From contig NZ_VUAZ01000052.1 of NCBI RefSeq assembly GCF_009296165.1, positions 1-64,000 of the forward strand: 64,000 nt of DNA. Direction: 5' to 3'. The stretch comes from Pseudomonas kitaguniensis. Lineage in GTDB: Bacteria > Pseudomonadota > Gammaproteobacteria > Pseudomonadales > Pseudomonadaceae. The notes beneath the pieces are model-generated. The model did not search any database, had not been told where the DNA came from, and saw only the letters and a program-made list of their open reading frames with translations. Both the position numbers and the translations under genes were made by a program. Below are positions 37,716 through 46,041 of this stretch, piece by piece; within the stretch, counting starts at the first letter, position 1, and the number at the start of each line of letters is the position of its first letter.

Positions 37716-40700
37716 TCAAAGGGTCAGTGAGCGACGTTTGGTGTGCAGCAACTGGCTGCGACCGGCGAGGGTTTGCGACTGTTGGGCGTCACGGCGCACG
37801 GCCTGGTCCCAACCGTCGAGGCGCTCGGCCAGTGCCGGCAGCGGCTCGCCGAGCAGGTCGCGGGCTTCGCCCAACAGGCGCGTCCACAGGTGTTGCAGGC
37901 GCTCGGCGCGTTGCGGGTCGAAGTACTCGCCACGGTATTTGAGGGTGGCGTCGATACCGTGGGCGGCATGCACCAGGTCGAGTACCAAGTGGAAATCCCC
38001 CGGCGCCTGTGCCACCGCCATTGCCGTAAGCTCGGCGCCAGCGAGGGTGGCGGGTGCCACGCGTGACGGCTGATAGTTGAGCTTGACCTGAAACAGCGGC
38101 GAATGCCCCGGGCGCCGTGCGGGTGCCAATGCGGCGACCACCAGGTCGAACGGCAGGTCTTGATGGGCGTAAGCCAGTCGCGCCTGATCGCGCACCTGCT
38201 GGAAAAACTCAGCCAGGGTTAACTCACCCTGCACGTCGCAGCGCACCGTGAGTTGGTTGACGAAAAAGCCGATCACCTCGTTATGCGCGGCCAGCGGGCG
38301 GCCGCTGACATCGGTGCCGAGCAGGAACTGCGCCTGGCCGCCCAATTGTTTGAGCACCAGTTGGTAGCTGGCCAATAACAGCATGAACAGGGTCATGCCG
38401 TGTTCGCGGGCAAGGCTTGCCAGGCTGTCGCAGGTGGCTTGAGGCAGGTTGAAGTTCAGGCTGTGTTCGGCGTGCGTGCTGCCACTGCCGCCCAAGTCGA
38501 GGCTTTGCGGCACGTCGGCCAGGTGCTCGCGCCAGAACGCTTGCTGCGTGGCGATGCGTTGCGGCGTCCAATGCGCGGCTTCCCAGCGCGCAAAGTCGAG
38601 GTACTGCACGGGGCTGGTTGGCGCGGTTTCGGCGGCCAGTTCGGCGAGCAATAGTTGCGCGGAACGGCCATCGAAGGCGATGTGGTGCAGCGTCAGCAAC
38701 AGGTGGTGTTGCGGCGCGTGGCTGATCAGATGAGCGCGCAGCACGGGGCCGTGCTCCAGATCGATCGGGCTTGCGTGTTCACGGTCCAGGCAATCCTGCA
38801 ACTGAGTATGGCGGCTCAGCACCACCGCGCGGGTGGGCAATACCCGCTGTTGCGGCCCTTCGGCGCTGTCGTGGTAGACCGTGCGCAGCACACTGTGACG
38901 CTCGACCAGTGCATTCAGCCGTTGCGATAACGTATCTACATCAAGTGGGCCTTGCAGCGTGAGGTGCAACACCAGGTTGTGGCGGCTGTCTTGTGGGTTC
39001 AATTGATGCAGAAACCACAGCCGGCGTTGCGCGAAAGATTGGCGGCTGTGGCTAGCGGTGGTACTGGTTGCGGCCTCGGCAATCGGCGCTGGCGTACTGA
39101 GGTAGACCAGCAGCGCGTGTGCCCATTCGGCAAGGCTTTGCTCGCCGAACAGGCTTTGGGTGTCGAGGTTCCAGCCGAGGTCGCGGTGCAGGCGCGCGGC
39201 AAAGTCGGCGACGCCGATGGAGTCCAGGCCCAAGCCGATCAGGCTGAGTTCGAAATCGACTGCCAGGTACGGGTTGATTTCAGCCAGGGTCTGTTGCAGC
39301 CACTGGCGGCACGTCGCAGTGCTGCCGTGCTGACGCAGGTGTTCGACGTCAATGCGTTCGACAGGCGCGGCAGTTGCAGCACCGCTCTGGGCGATGATGC
39401 TCAGCGTACCGGCGGCGAGTTGCGTGCGCGCCCCTTGGCGGGCAATTTTGCCGCTGGTGGTCATCGGAATGGTGCCGGCTTGCACCAGCACAATCTGGTC
39501 AATGCCGCAGTCAGCGGCTTCGCGCACGGCGGCTTGCATTGACGCAAACAGCGCGGGGTGGTGCGCCGGGTCGACGAATTTGCGTTGCGGTTCGGCGACG
39601 ATCACCAGTTTTTCGCGGCCCAACAGCGGGTCCATCTGCGAGAAGGCGGCGATGCGCCCGGTGCGAATGCCTGGCTCGCTGTCGGTGATCGCAAACTCGA
39701 TGTCGTGAGGGTAGAGGTTGCGGCCGTTGAGGATCAGCAAGTCTTTCAGGCGCCCGCAGATCACCACTTGGCCTTTGTGCATAAAACCCAGGTCGCCGGA
39801 GCGCAGGTAATGCCCAGGCTCGCCGACAATTTGCGCCTCGAACGCGATGCGGCTGGCTTCGGGGTTTTGCCAATAGGCCTCGGCGTTGCTTGGGCCTTGC
39901 AGCCAGACTTCGCCGATGCGGTCGGCGGCGCAGCGCTCAAAGGTCTGCGGGTCGGCGATGGCGATACGGTGCAGGGCCTGCGGGTAACCGCAGGCGACAA
40001 ATTCCACGGCCGCCGCGTCGCCGCCTGCGAGCACCGCGCGGCCGCTTTCCAGCACTTTCTTGTCCAGGCGCAACACCACCGGCAGCGCGTCGGCGGGCGT
40101 TGCGCTGACACACAAGGTGGCTTCGGCCTGGCCGTAACCGGGGCTGATCGCCAGAGGGTTGAGGCCGCAGACGGCAAAACGCTGGGCGAAGGCGTCGAGG
40201 GTGCCGGGGTGGATCGGCTCGGCGCCGTTGATGGCGTGCCGCCAGGCGCTCAAGTCGAGCTGGGCAATCAGGTTGTCGCTGACCACACGGTTGCACAGCG
40301 CGTAGGCGAAATTCGGCGCGAAACTGGCGGTGGCGCGATAACGGCTCAACGCCTGTAACCACGTCGACGGCGAATTGACGAAGGTTTGCGAGGCGATCAG
40401 GTAGCACGGCATGCCGCTGTAGAGCGGCGCGAGTACACCGCCGATCAGGCCCATGTCGTGGTACAGCGGCAGCCAGTTGACCATCGCGCCGTGCTCATCG
40501 AAGCCATAGGCCTGACGCATCAGCTCGACGTTGGCGAGCAGGTTGCGCTGGCGAACTTCAACCCCTTTCGGCGTGCCGGTGGAGCCCGAGGTGTATTGCA
40601 GGAACGCGACGCTGGCGCCGTCCACCGAAGGCCGTTGCCATTGATCGGCGGCAGGCGTGCCGAGGTCGCTGACGGTGAACACGTCGATGCGATGCTCCAC

Positions 40701-41087
40701 CAGCTCGCGCAGCGCTTCGCAGTGCTCAAGCGGGGCGAGGATCAATGCCGGCTGCGCATCAACCACCACATTGCGCACGCGGTCCAGGTGCCGCGGTTTG
40801 CGCGACGGCGGCGGAAACAACGGCACGGCGATCAGCCCGGCATATAAGCAGGCGCAGAACGCGCGAACATAGTCGAGGCTGCTGGGCAGCATCAACAGTA
40901 CCCGCTCGCCTGGTTGGCAACGCGCTTGCAAGGCGGCTGCCAGCGACTGGGATTGTTCGTGCAGTTGAGCAAAGGTGAGGGTTTCGCCGATCTCGACGCC
41001 GTCAGGCAAAAAATGCAGGGCGGCACGCTGCGGGAAGTGCAGGGCGTTAGCCTCCAGCACGTCGATCCAATGATTGAAGGTAAACAT
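37716..41087 (-). CDS. Fatty-acyl-AMP ligase - ACP - condensation loading protein
   Basis: The protein has 1123 residues. The N-terminal 560 residues form a fatty-acyl-AMP ligase (core QYTSGSTGTPKGVEV, then WLPLYHDMGLIGG), which activates a fatty acid without needing CoA. A carrier domain follows (GLDSIGV near 623), then a complete condensation domain (HHIAFDG near 803) that ends the protein. It should load an acyl group and join it to the first residue, His, carried by the next NRPS, whose own C-like domain lacks the catalytic motif. This starts the lipopeptide; acyl length cannot be read from the sequence. It lies 8 bp after the frameshifted hydroxylase and 4 bp from the stop-proximal end of the next transcribed region, consistent with one operon. 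Confidence 0.9.
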   Translation of the reverse strand: MFTFNHWIDVLEANALHFPQRAALHFLPDGVEIGETLTFAQLHEQSQSLAAALQARCQPGERVLLMLPSSLDYVRAFCACLYAGLIAVPLFPPPSRKPRHLDRVRNVVVDAQPALILAPLEHCEALRELVEHRIDVFTVSDLGTPAADQWQRPSVDGASVAFLQYTSGSTGTPKGVEVRQRNLLANVELMRQAYGFDEHGAMVNWLPLYHDMGLIGGVLAPLYSGMPCYLIASQTFVNSPSTWLQALSRYRATASFAPNFAYALCNRVVSDNLIAQLDLSAWRHAINGAEPIHPGTLDAFAQRFAVCGLNPLAISPGYGQAEATLCVSATPADALPVVLRLDKKVLESGRAVLAGGDAAAVEFVACGYPQALHRIAIADPQTFERCAADRIGEVWLQGPSNAEAYWQNPEASRIAFEAQIVGEPGHYLRSGDLGFMHKGQVVICGRLKDLLILNGRNLYPHDIEFAITDSEPGIRTGRIAAFSQMDPLLGREKLVIVAEPQRKFVDPAHHPALFASMQAAVREAADCGIDQIVLVQAGTIPMTTSGKIARQGARTQLAAGTLSIIAQSGAATAAPVERIDVEHLRQHGSTATCRQWLQQTLAEINPYLAVDFELSLIGLGLDSIGVADFAARLHRDLGWNLDTQSLFGEQSLAEWAHALLVYLSTPAPIAEAATSTTASHSRQSFAQRRLWFLHQLNPQDSRHNLVLHLTLQGPLDVDTLSQRLNALVERHSVLRTVYHDSAEGPQQRVLPTRAVVLSRHTQLQDCLDREHASPIDLEHGPVLRAHLISHAPQHHLLLTLHHIAFDGRSAQLLLAELAAETAPTSPVQYLDFARWEAAHWTPQRIATQQAFWREHLADVPQSLDLGGSGSTHAEHSLNFNLPQATCDSLASLAREHGMTLFMLLLASYQLVLKQLGGQAQFLLGTDVSGRPLAAHNEVIGFFVNQLTVRCDVQGELTLAEFFQQVRDQARLAYAHQDLPFDLVVAALAPARRPGHSPLFQVKLNYQPSRVAPATLAGAELTAMAVAQAPGDFHLVLDLVHAAHGIDATLKYRGEYFDPQRAERLQHLWTRLLGEARDLLGEPLPALAERLDGWDQAVRRDAQQSQTLAGRSQLLHTKRRSLTL

Positions 41088-41095
41088 GCTGGGAT

Positions 41096-42075
41096 TTACG
41101 CCATGGCCACGATGACTTTGCGGTCACCGGTGTAAGGGTTGCGCCCGTGGGCGACCAGTCGGTTGTCGAGCATCAGAATGTCACCGGCTTGCCACGGGAA
41201 GCTCACGGCGGTCTGGTCGTAGACCTCACGCACCGTGGCGAGCATCGCGTCGGGGATCGCCGAGCCGTCGCCGAAGTACACGTGGCGCGGCAGGTTTTCT
41301 TCACCGACCGCCGCCAACAGGCTGGCGCGTACGCCAGGTTCAATGGCCGAGACGTGAAACAGGTGGGCCTGGTTGAACCAGACCCACTCGCCGGTTTGGG
41401 GGTGCTGCAACACGGCTGCGCAGCGCTGGCGGGTGCGCAGGTCACCGTCGGGTTTCCATTCCCACTCGATGCCGTTGGCCTGGCAGTAGCGCTCGACCTG
41501 GGCGCGGTCTTCGGTGTTGAACACCTTCTGCCAGGGCAGGTCGAGGGCGCCGCTGTAGTTGCGCACGTAAAGCAGCTCACGGCTGGCGAACAGGTCGCGG
41601 ATCTCGGCGGGCATGCGCTGATAGATCAGGCGGCTGTCGCAGATCGGCGTTTCGCCGCCGTTTCACTGGCCTTGATGCAGTGAAACCAGATGCGCGACGG
41701 CCACGGCCGGGTGTAGGCCTGTTCGTTGTGCAAGGGAATACATTGATGGGCCGGGTATTCAGTCGAGCTGTAGACCCCGGCGAACACTTTGCTGCGTGGC
41801 GTGGAGCCGAATTCGTAGCTGGCCAGCGGCGCGCCGAAACTCGCGGCAAAACGCTTGAAGTCGATGGGTGTGGCCACATTAAAGCCGCGAAACAGCACGC
41901 CGCCGACGCTGCGCAAGGTCGCATCGAGGCTGTCTCGGATCGACGGGTCGAGGGCGTGGATCGATTGCCCTGGTTCGGCCTGAATCAACCTCGGCAGCGT
42001 CGCTGCAGCGGGGGCTCCATCTGTGTTGATGGAAACAGGCGCGGAACGTCCGTTGGGGTGTTCGATTGAGGTCAT
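41096..42075 (-). pseudogene. TauD/SyrP-family beta-hydroxylase, frameshifted at about 41658 (possible sequencing error)
   Basis: Two frames make one hydroxylase of about 326 residues. The first (from 42075) has HNE in PLHNEQAYTRPW and runs to IKASET, then goes out of frame; the second resumes at MPAEIRDLF and includes AHGRNPYTGDRKV with the distal His and Arg. Adding one C to the CC at 41658-41659 restores ETGGETPICDSRLIYQRMPAEI, the standard family sequence, with no other change. The start at 42075 is preceded by AGGA; the longer frame to 42195 runs into the promoter region. It is the first gene of the biosynthetic series and faces the receptor gene. It probably makes one of the beta-hydroxy residues (Asp or His). 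If the frameshift is real, the enzyme is dead. Confidence 0.75.
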
Positions 42076-42205
42076 CCTTTGCACATCCTGTTGTTTTTCT
42101 GGCTCTGTAGCAACGTCAAAGCGGGCCTTGAAAGCTGGGCAGAGGCCTTCACAAAACATTGAAACGAAATGTGTGCATCTCGATACTGAGGCCATACTAG
42201 GTGTG

Positions 42206-42224
42206 AATGCGAGGGATTATCAAT
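42206..42224. promoter_or_regulatory. candidate Fur box in the divergent hydroxylase/receptor promoter region
   Basis: AATGCGAGGGATTATCAAT matches the Fur site AATGAGAATGATTATCATT at about 15 of 19 positions. It lies in the 265-bp gap between the first biosynthetic gene (minus, start 42075) and the siderophore receptor (plus, start 42341), so one site could control both arms. A T-rich stretch (42239-42249) follows on the receptor side. I could not define -10 and -35 elements with confidence. Confidence 0.6.
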
Positions 42225-42340
42225 ACTATTCCTTTAATATTTTTTTTCGACTAGACTCCGCCCCGCTGGGAAAAAACAGGGGTTTGCCGACGGATAAAAA
42301 TACCAATAACTGCATAAACAACTGCGGTAGGGGGCGGGGC

Positions 42341-44400
42341 GTGAATTACAAAATTAATACACTTGCGTTGGCGGTAGGGTCTGCTATGTGCCTGATGAAC
42401 AGCGCATGGGCCGACGATCAGCCAGCCGCACTGGAAATGGCTCCGATCACCGTCACCGGTGAAAAAATCAACCGCACGCTTGAGCAAACCCAGTCGAGTG
42501 TAGCCGTGGTCACGGAACAGCAACTGCGCGACAAGGCGGATCACAGCCTGATCGACGTATTTGCGCGTACCCCTGGCGTGTACAACCAGGCCGGTAACGA
42601 AAACTGGGGCATCCGCGGTGTGCCGGTGTCGGGTTTCGATGACCAGGGCCCGGCCACCCTTAATGGTGCAGTCTCGGTGTACGTTGACGGCGCCCAGCAA
42701 CCCAACCGCGCGCTGACCCTGAGCCCGATCGGGCTGTGGGATACCGAGCAGGTCGAAGTGTTCCTTGGCCCGCAATCCACCACCCAGGGCCGCAACTCGC
42801 TGGCCGGCGCGGTGGTTATCCAGACCAAAAACCCTACCTTTGACCCGTCGTTCTCCGCGCAGACCAACATTGGCAACTACGGTGAACGTGGTGTGGCCGT
42901 GGCGGGCGGTGGCTCGATCGTCGACGACAAGATCGCCGGGCGTATCGCCATCGACACCCAGGACGGCGACGGTTATATCCGCAACACCACCAACCACGAC
43001 GATGCCAACCCGCACCGCACCAGCAACTATCGCGGCAAGTTGTTGATCACGCCGAACGACGACACCGATGTGCTGCTGACCTACGCGCACAGCGAACACC
43101 GCCAGGGCGACAACTCGATCACCCGCATCGGCGACAAGGTGCAGTATTACAAGATCGACTCCAACACCAAGGCCTACGACAACCTTAACCAGGACACCCT
43201 GAGCGCGAAGATCGACTGGCGCCTCAACGATGCCTGGACGCTGACCAACCTGACCACCTACACGCATTCGGACTACACCGCGCGCAAGGACTTCGACCAG
43301 ACGTCCACGGCCAACAATGTCATCTATCGGAAACAGTCCGGCGATATGTTCAGTCAGGAACTGCGTTTGGGTTATCAGTCCGATACCGTGCGCAGTTTTG
43401 GCGGGGTGTACTTCGGCAACACCACCAACAGCTTCCACGACCGTTTGGAGTTCAACAACGTGCCGCGCGGTGCCGCCAAGGGCGACGTCGATATTAAGAA
43501 CGCTGCGCTGTTCGGTGAAGTGGACTGGGACTTCGCGCCCAACTGGACGCTGATCACCGGCCTGCGCTACGACTACGAAACCAACGATACCGACATCAAG
43601 CAGGACGACTTCTCCAGCCCTGGCAAGGTCAAAAAGAGCTTCAATGCGCTCCTGCCAAAAATTGGCGTGGACTATCAATTCGTTCCTGACCAATACGTCG
43701 GGTTCATGGTGCAGAAGGGCTACCGTGGCGGTGGTGTGAACGTGCGGGCAGGTGGCGGTCACCAGGCTTACGATCCTGAATACACCACCAACTACGAGCT
43801 GTCGTACCGTGGTTCGTTCCTCGAAAAGACCCTGCGTGCGCGTGCCAACCTGTACTACACCGACTGGAAAGACCAGCAGGTCAGCGTGCTTGACCCGTCG
43901 GGTGATTTTTTCCTGGTTTACAACGCCGGGCGCAGCGACATCAAAGGCTTGGAAGTGTCTGTCGAAAAAGACTTCGGTGAGCAGTTGACCCTGAACGTCG
44001 GCGGCGCTGTCACCGACGCCAAGTACAAGGACTTCAACACCGGTGATGGCCTCGACCGCAGCGGCCAGCCGTTCCTTTATTCGCCGAAATACAAAATGTC
44101 GGTGGGCGGTACGTACCGCTGGAACGAGCGTCTGACCCTTAACACTGACCTCACCTATCAAAGCACGGCGCCGTCCGACTTCGAGTTCGATGATAACGGC
44201 CAAGTCAGCAAAGTACGCCGCAGCGACAACTATGTGCTGACCAACTTCAGCACCGAATACAAGGTCACCAAGAATGTGGCGGTGTCCGGTTACCTGAAAA
44301 ACGCGTTCGGTAAGGAATACGTTACCAGCAACCGCATCGGCGACATCATTGACGTGGGCGCCCGCGTACGTTCGGCCTGGTGCTGCGTTACGACATGTAA
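42341..44400 (+). CDS. TonB-dependent siderophore receptor, frameshifted near its last 13 codons
   Basis: This is an outer-membrane receptor of about 686 residues once repaired. It starts at GTG 42341 after a purine-rich GGTAGGGGG and has a signal peptide ending in AWA, then a TonB-box-like stretch (APITVTGE) and a plug domain (TPGVYNQ, VEVFLGPQST, NSLAGAVVIQTK) before the barrel. There is no N-terminal STN signalling domain, so it is not of the FpvA surface-signalling type. At 44361-44363 a CCC run should be CCCC: adding one C gives GAPRTFGLVLRYDM and a stop at 44400, the canonical aromatic barrel end. As written, the frame reads on for about 40 unrelated residues to 44518. It diverges from the biosynthetic genes and is the likely importer of the lipopeptide siderophore. 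Confidence 0.85.
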
Positions 44401-44517
44401 GTCGATGGGCGCAGGGATGCGCGTTCCCTGCGTCTGGTTTCAAGAGTTTGGCTGCCGGGCGCATGCGTGCCCGGGCAGCGCTGCTTGCTTCCAAACCCAG
44501 CCTCCGTGGAGGACGTA

Positions 44518-45933
44518 ATGAACGCTTTTTCGAATGCCACAACCGGTGGCGCGTCACAGCTACGCCTGTCGCACACGGGCCTGTCGCAGCCTTATTGCCT
44601 GGACCTGACGCCGATGCTGGAGCGCCAGCAACAGCAGGAATCGAACGCCCGCAGCTACCCGCGCCGCATCCCGCTGGTGCTGGAGCGCGCGCATGGGATT
44701 TACGTACAGGACAGTCGCGGCCAAGTGTTTGTCGATTGTTTGGCCGGTGCCGGCACCCTGGCGCTGGGCCACAACCACCCGGTGATCATTCAAGCAATCA
44801 CCCAACTGATGGCCGCCGGTGTGCCCATGCACACGCTGGACCTGATGACACCGGTAAAGGACGCCTTCGTTCAGGAAGTCTTCGGCTGCCTGCCCGCCGA
44901 TTTCGCGCGCACTGCACGTATCCAGTTTTGCGGCCCGAGTGGCGCGGATGCGGTGGAAGCCGCGCTCAAATTGACGCGTACCGCGACCGGGCGGCATTCG
45001 GTGCTGGCGTTCGAAGGTGCTTATCACGGCATGACCTTGGGCACCTTGGCGATCAGCGGCAACCTGTCGCCAAAAAATGCCCTCGGCGCATTGATGCCGG
45101 GCGTGCAGCGCCTGCCGTACCCGCACGATTATCGCTGCCCGTTTGGCGTTGCAGGCGAGGAGGGCGTGACCCTCAACGTGCGCTACCTGGAACATCTGCT
45201 TAACGACCCGGAAAGCGGCGTCACCTTGCCGGCCGCGATGATCCTTGAGCCGATCCAGGGCGAGGGCGGTGTGATCGCAGCGCCAGACCGCTGGCTGCAG
45301 GAACTGCGCCGCTTGACCAGCGCCCACGGGATTCCGCTGATCGTCGACGAAATCCAGTGCGGTATCGCGCGCAGCGGGCGCATGTTTGGCTTCGAGCAGT
45401 CGGGCATTACCCCGGACGTGATCACCTTGTCCAAGGCCATCGGCGGCGGCCTGCCGTTGTCGGTCGTGGTCTACAACGATTCGCTGGATGTATGGCAACC
45501 CGGCGCGCATGCCGGCACCTTCCGTGGCAATCAACTGGCGATGGCGGCCGGCACGGCGACCTTGCGCTTTATTCGCGACAACCAGTTGGTGGCGCACGCC
45601 GAGAGCGTGGGCGCACACCTGCGCAAACAGTTGCAGGCGCTGCAAAGCGAATTCGCCTGGGTCGGCGATGTGCGCGGGCGCGGGCTGATGCTCGGCATGG
45701 AAATCGTCGACCCGCACGGGGTTGCCGATGTACAAGGGCACCCGCCGGTCGACGCTGCGCGCGCCAAGGCGTTCCAGCAGGCCTGTTTGCGGCACGGCTT
45801 GATCGTGGAGTTGGGCGGGCGTCACGGCGCAACCGTGCGTTTTCTGCCGCCGCTGATCATCACCGAACAAGAGATCGACTTTGTTGCGCAGATCCTGTTC
45901 AAGGCCGCGCATTCGATCACTACGCAGCCCTGA
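44518..45933 (+). CDS. dat: Diaminobutyrate--2-oxoglutarate aminotransferase (PvdH/Dat type)
   Basis: This is a 471-residue class-III PLP aminotransferase. Visible motifs are CLAGAGTLALGHNHP near the N-terminus, FCGPSGADAVEAALKL, FEGAYHGMT, EPIQGEGG, VDEIQCGIARSGRMF, and ITLSKAIGGGLPLSVV with the PLP-binding Lys. Enzymes of this subgroup turn L-aspartate-4-semialdehyde into L-2,4-diaminobutyrate, the substrate predicted for two adenylation domains of this locus. The start at 44518 follows GGAGG with proper spacing. The gene lies about 120 bp after the siderophore receptor and may be transcribed with it. Pseudomonads usually have another copy (pvdH) for pyoverdine; this one looks dedicated to the lipopeptide. 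Confidence 0.9.
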   Translation: MNAFSNATTGGASQLRLSHTGLSQPYCLDLTPMLERQQQQESNARSYPRRIPLVLERAHGIYVQDSRGQVFVDCLAGAGTLALGHNHPVIIQAITQLMAAGVPMHTLDLMTPVKDAFVQEVFGCLPADFARTARIQFCGPSGADAVEAALKLTRTATGRHSVLAFEGAYHGMTLGTLAISGNLSPKNALGALMPGVQRLPYPHDYRCPFGVAGEEGVTLNVRYLEHLLNDPESGVTLPAAMILEPIQGEGGVIAAPDRWLQELRRLTSAHGIPLIVDEIQCGIARSGRMFGFEQSGITPDVITLSKAIGGGLPLSVVVYNDSLDVWQPGAHAGTFRGNQLAMAAGTATLRFIRDNQLVAHAESVGAHLRKQLQALQSEFAWVGDVRGRGLMLGMEIVDPHGVADVQGHPPVDAARAKAFQQACLRHGLIVELGGRHGATVRFLPPLIITEQEIDFVAQILFKAAHSITTQP

Positions 45934-46041
45934 TCGGGCGATGCCCGGCTGTTCCATACGGGGCCGATACGCTCGGTGTACGTGCGCGATCCGGACCTTA
46001 ACCTGATCGAGATTTGCGGGTACGTCGAGGTTGCCGGTTAG
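45934..46041 (+). pseudogene. C-terminal remnant of a VOC/glyoxalase-family gene
   Basis: Directly after the dat stop, and in the same frame, about 35 codons encode the segment GPIRSVYVRDPDLNLIEI and end in TAG at 46039-46041. This is the classic last strand of VOC (glyoxalase/bleomycin-resistance) proteins. No start or N-terminal part exists upstream, because that space is occupied by dat. The remnant marks an old recombination joint at the end of dat. It overlaps the convergent receptor gene by a few bases. Confidence 0.65.

Noticed and set aside
42251-44557. Open frame of 768 codons on the minus strand opposite the receptor gene
   Set aside because: The plus strand encodes a full TonB-dependent receptor; the antisense frame is Val/Arg/His-rich with no domain and also crosses the promoter region.
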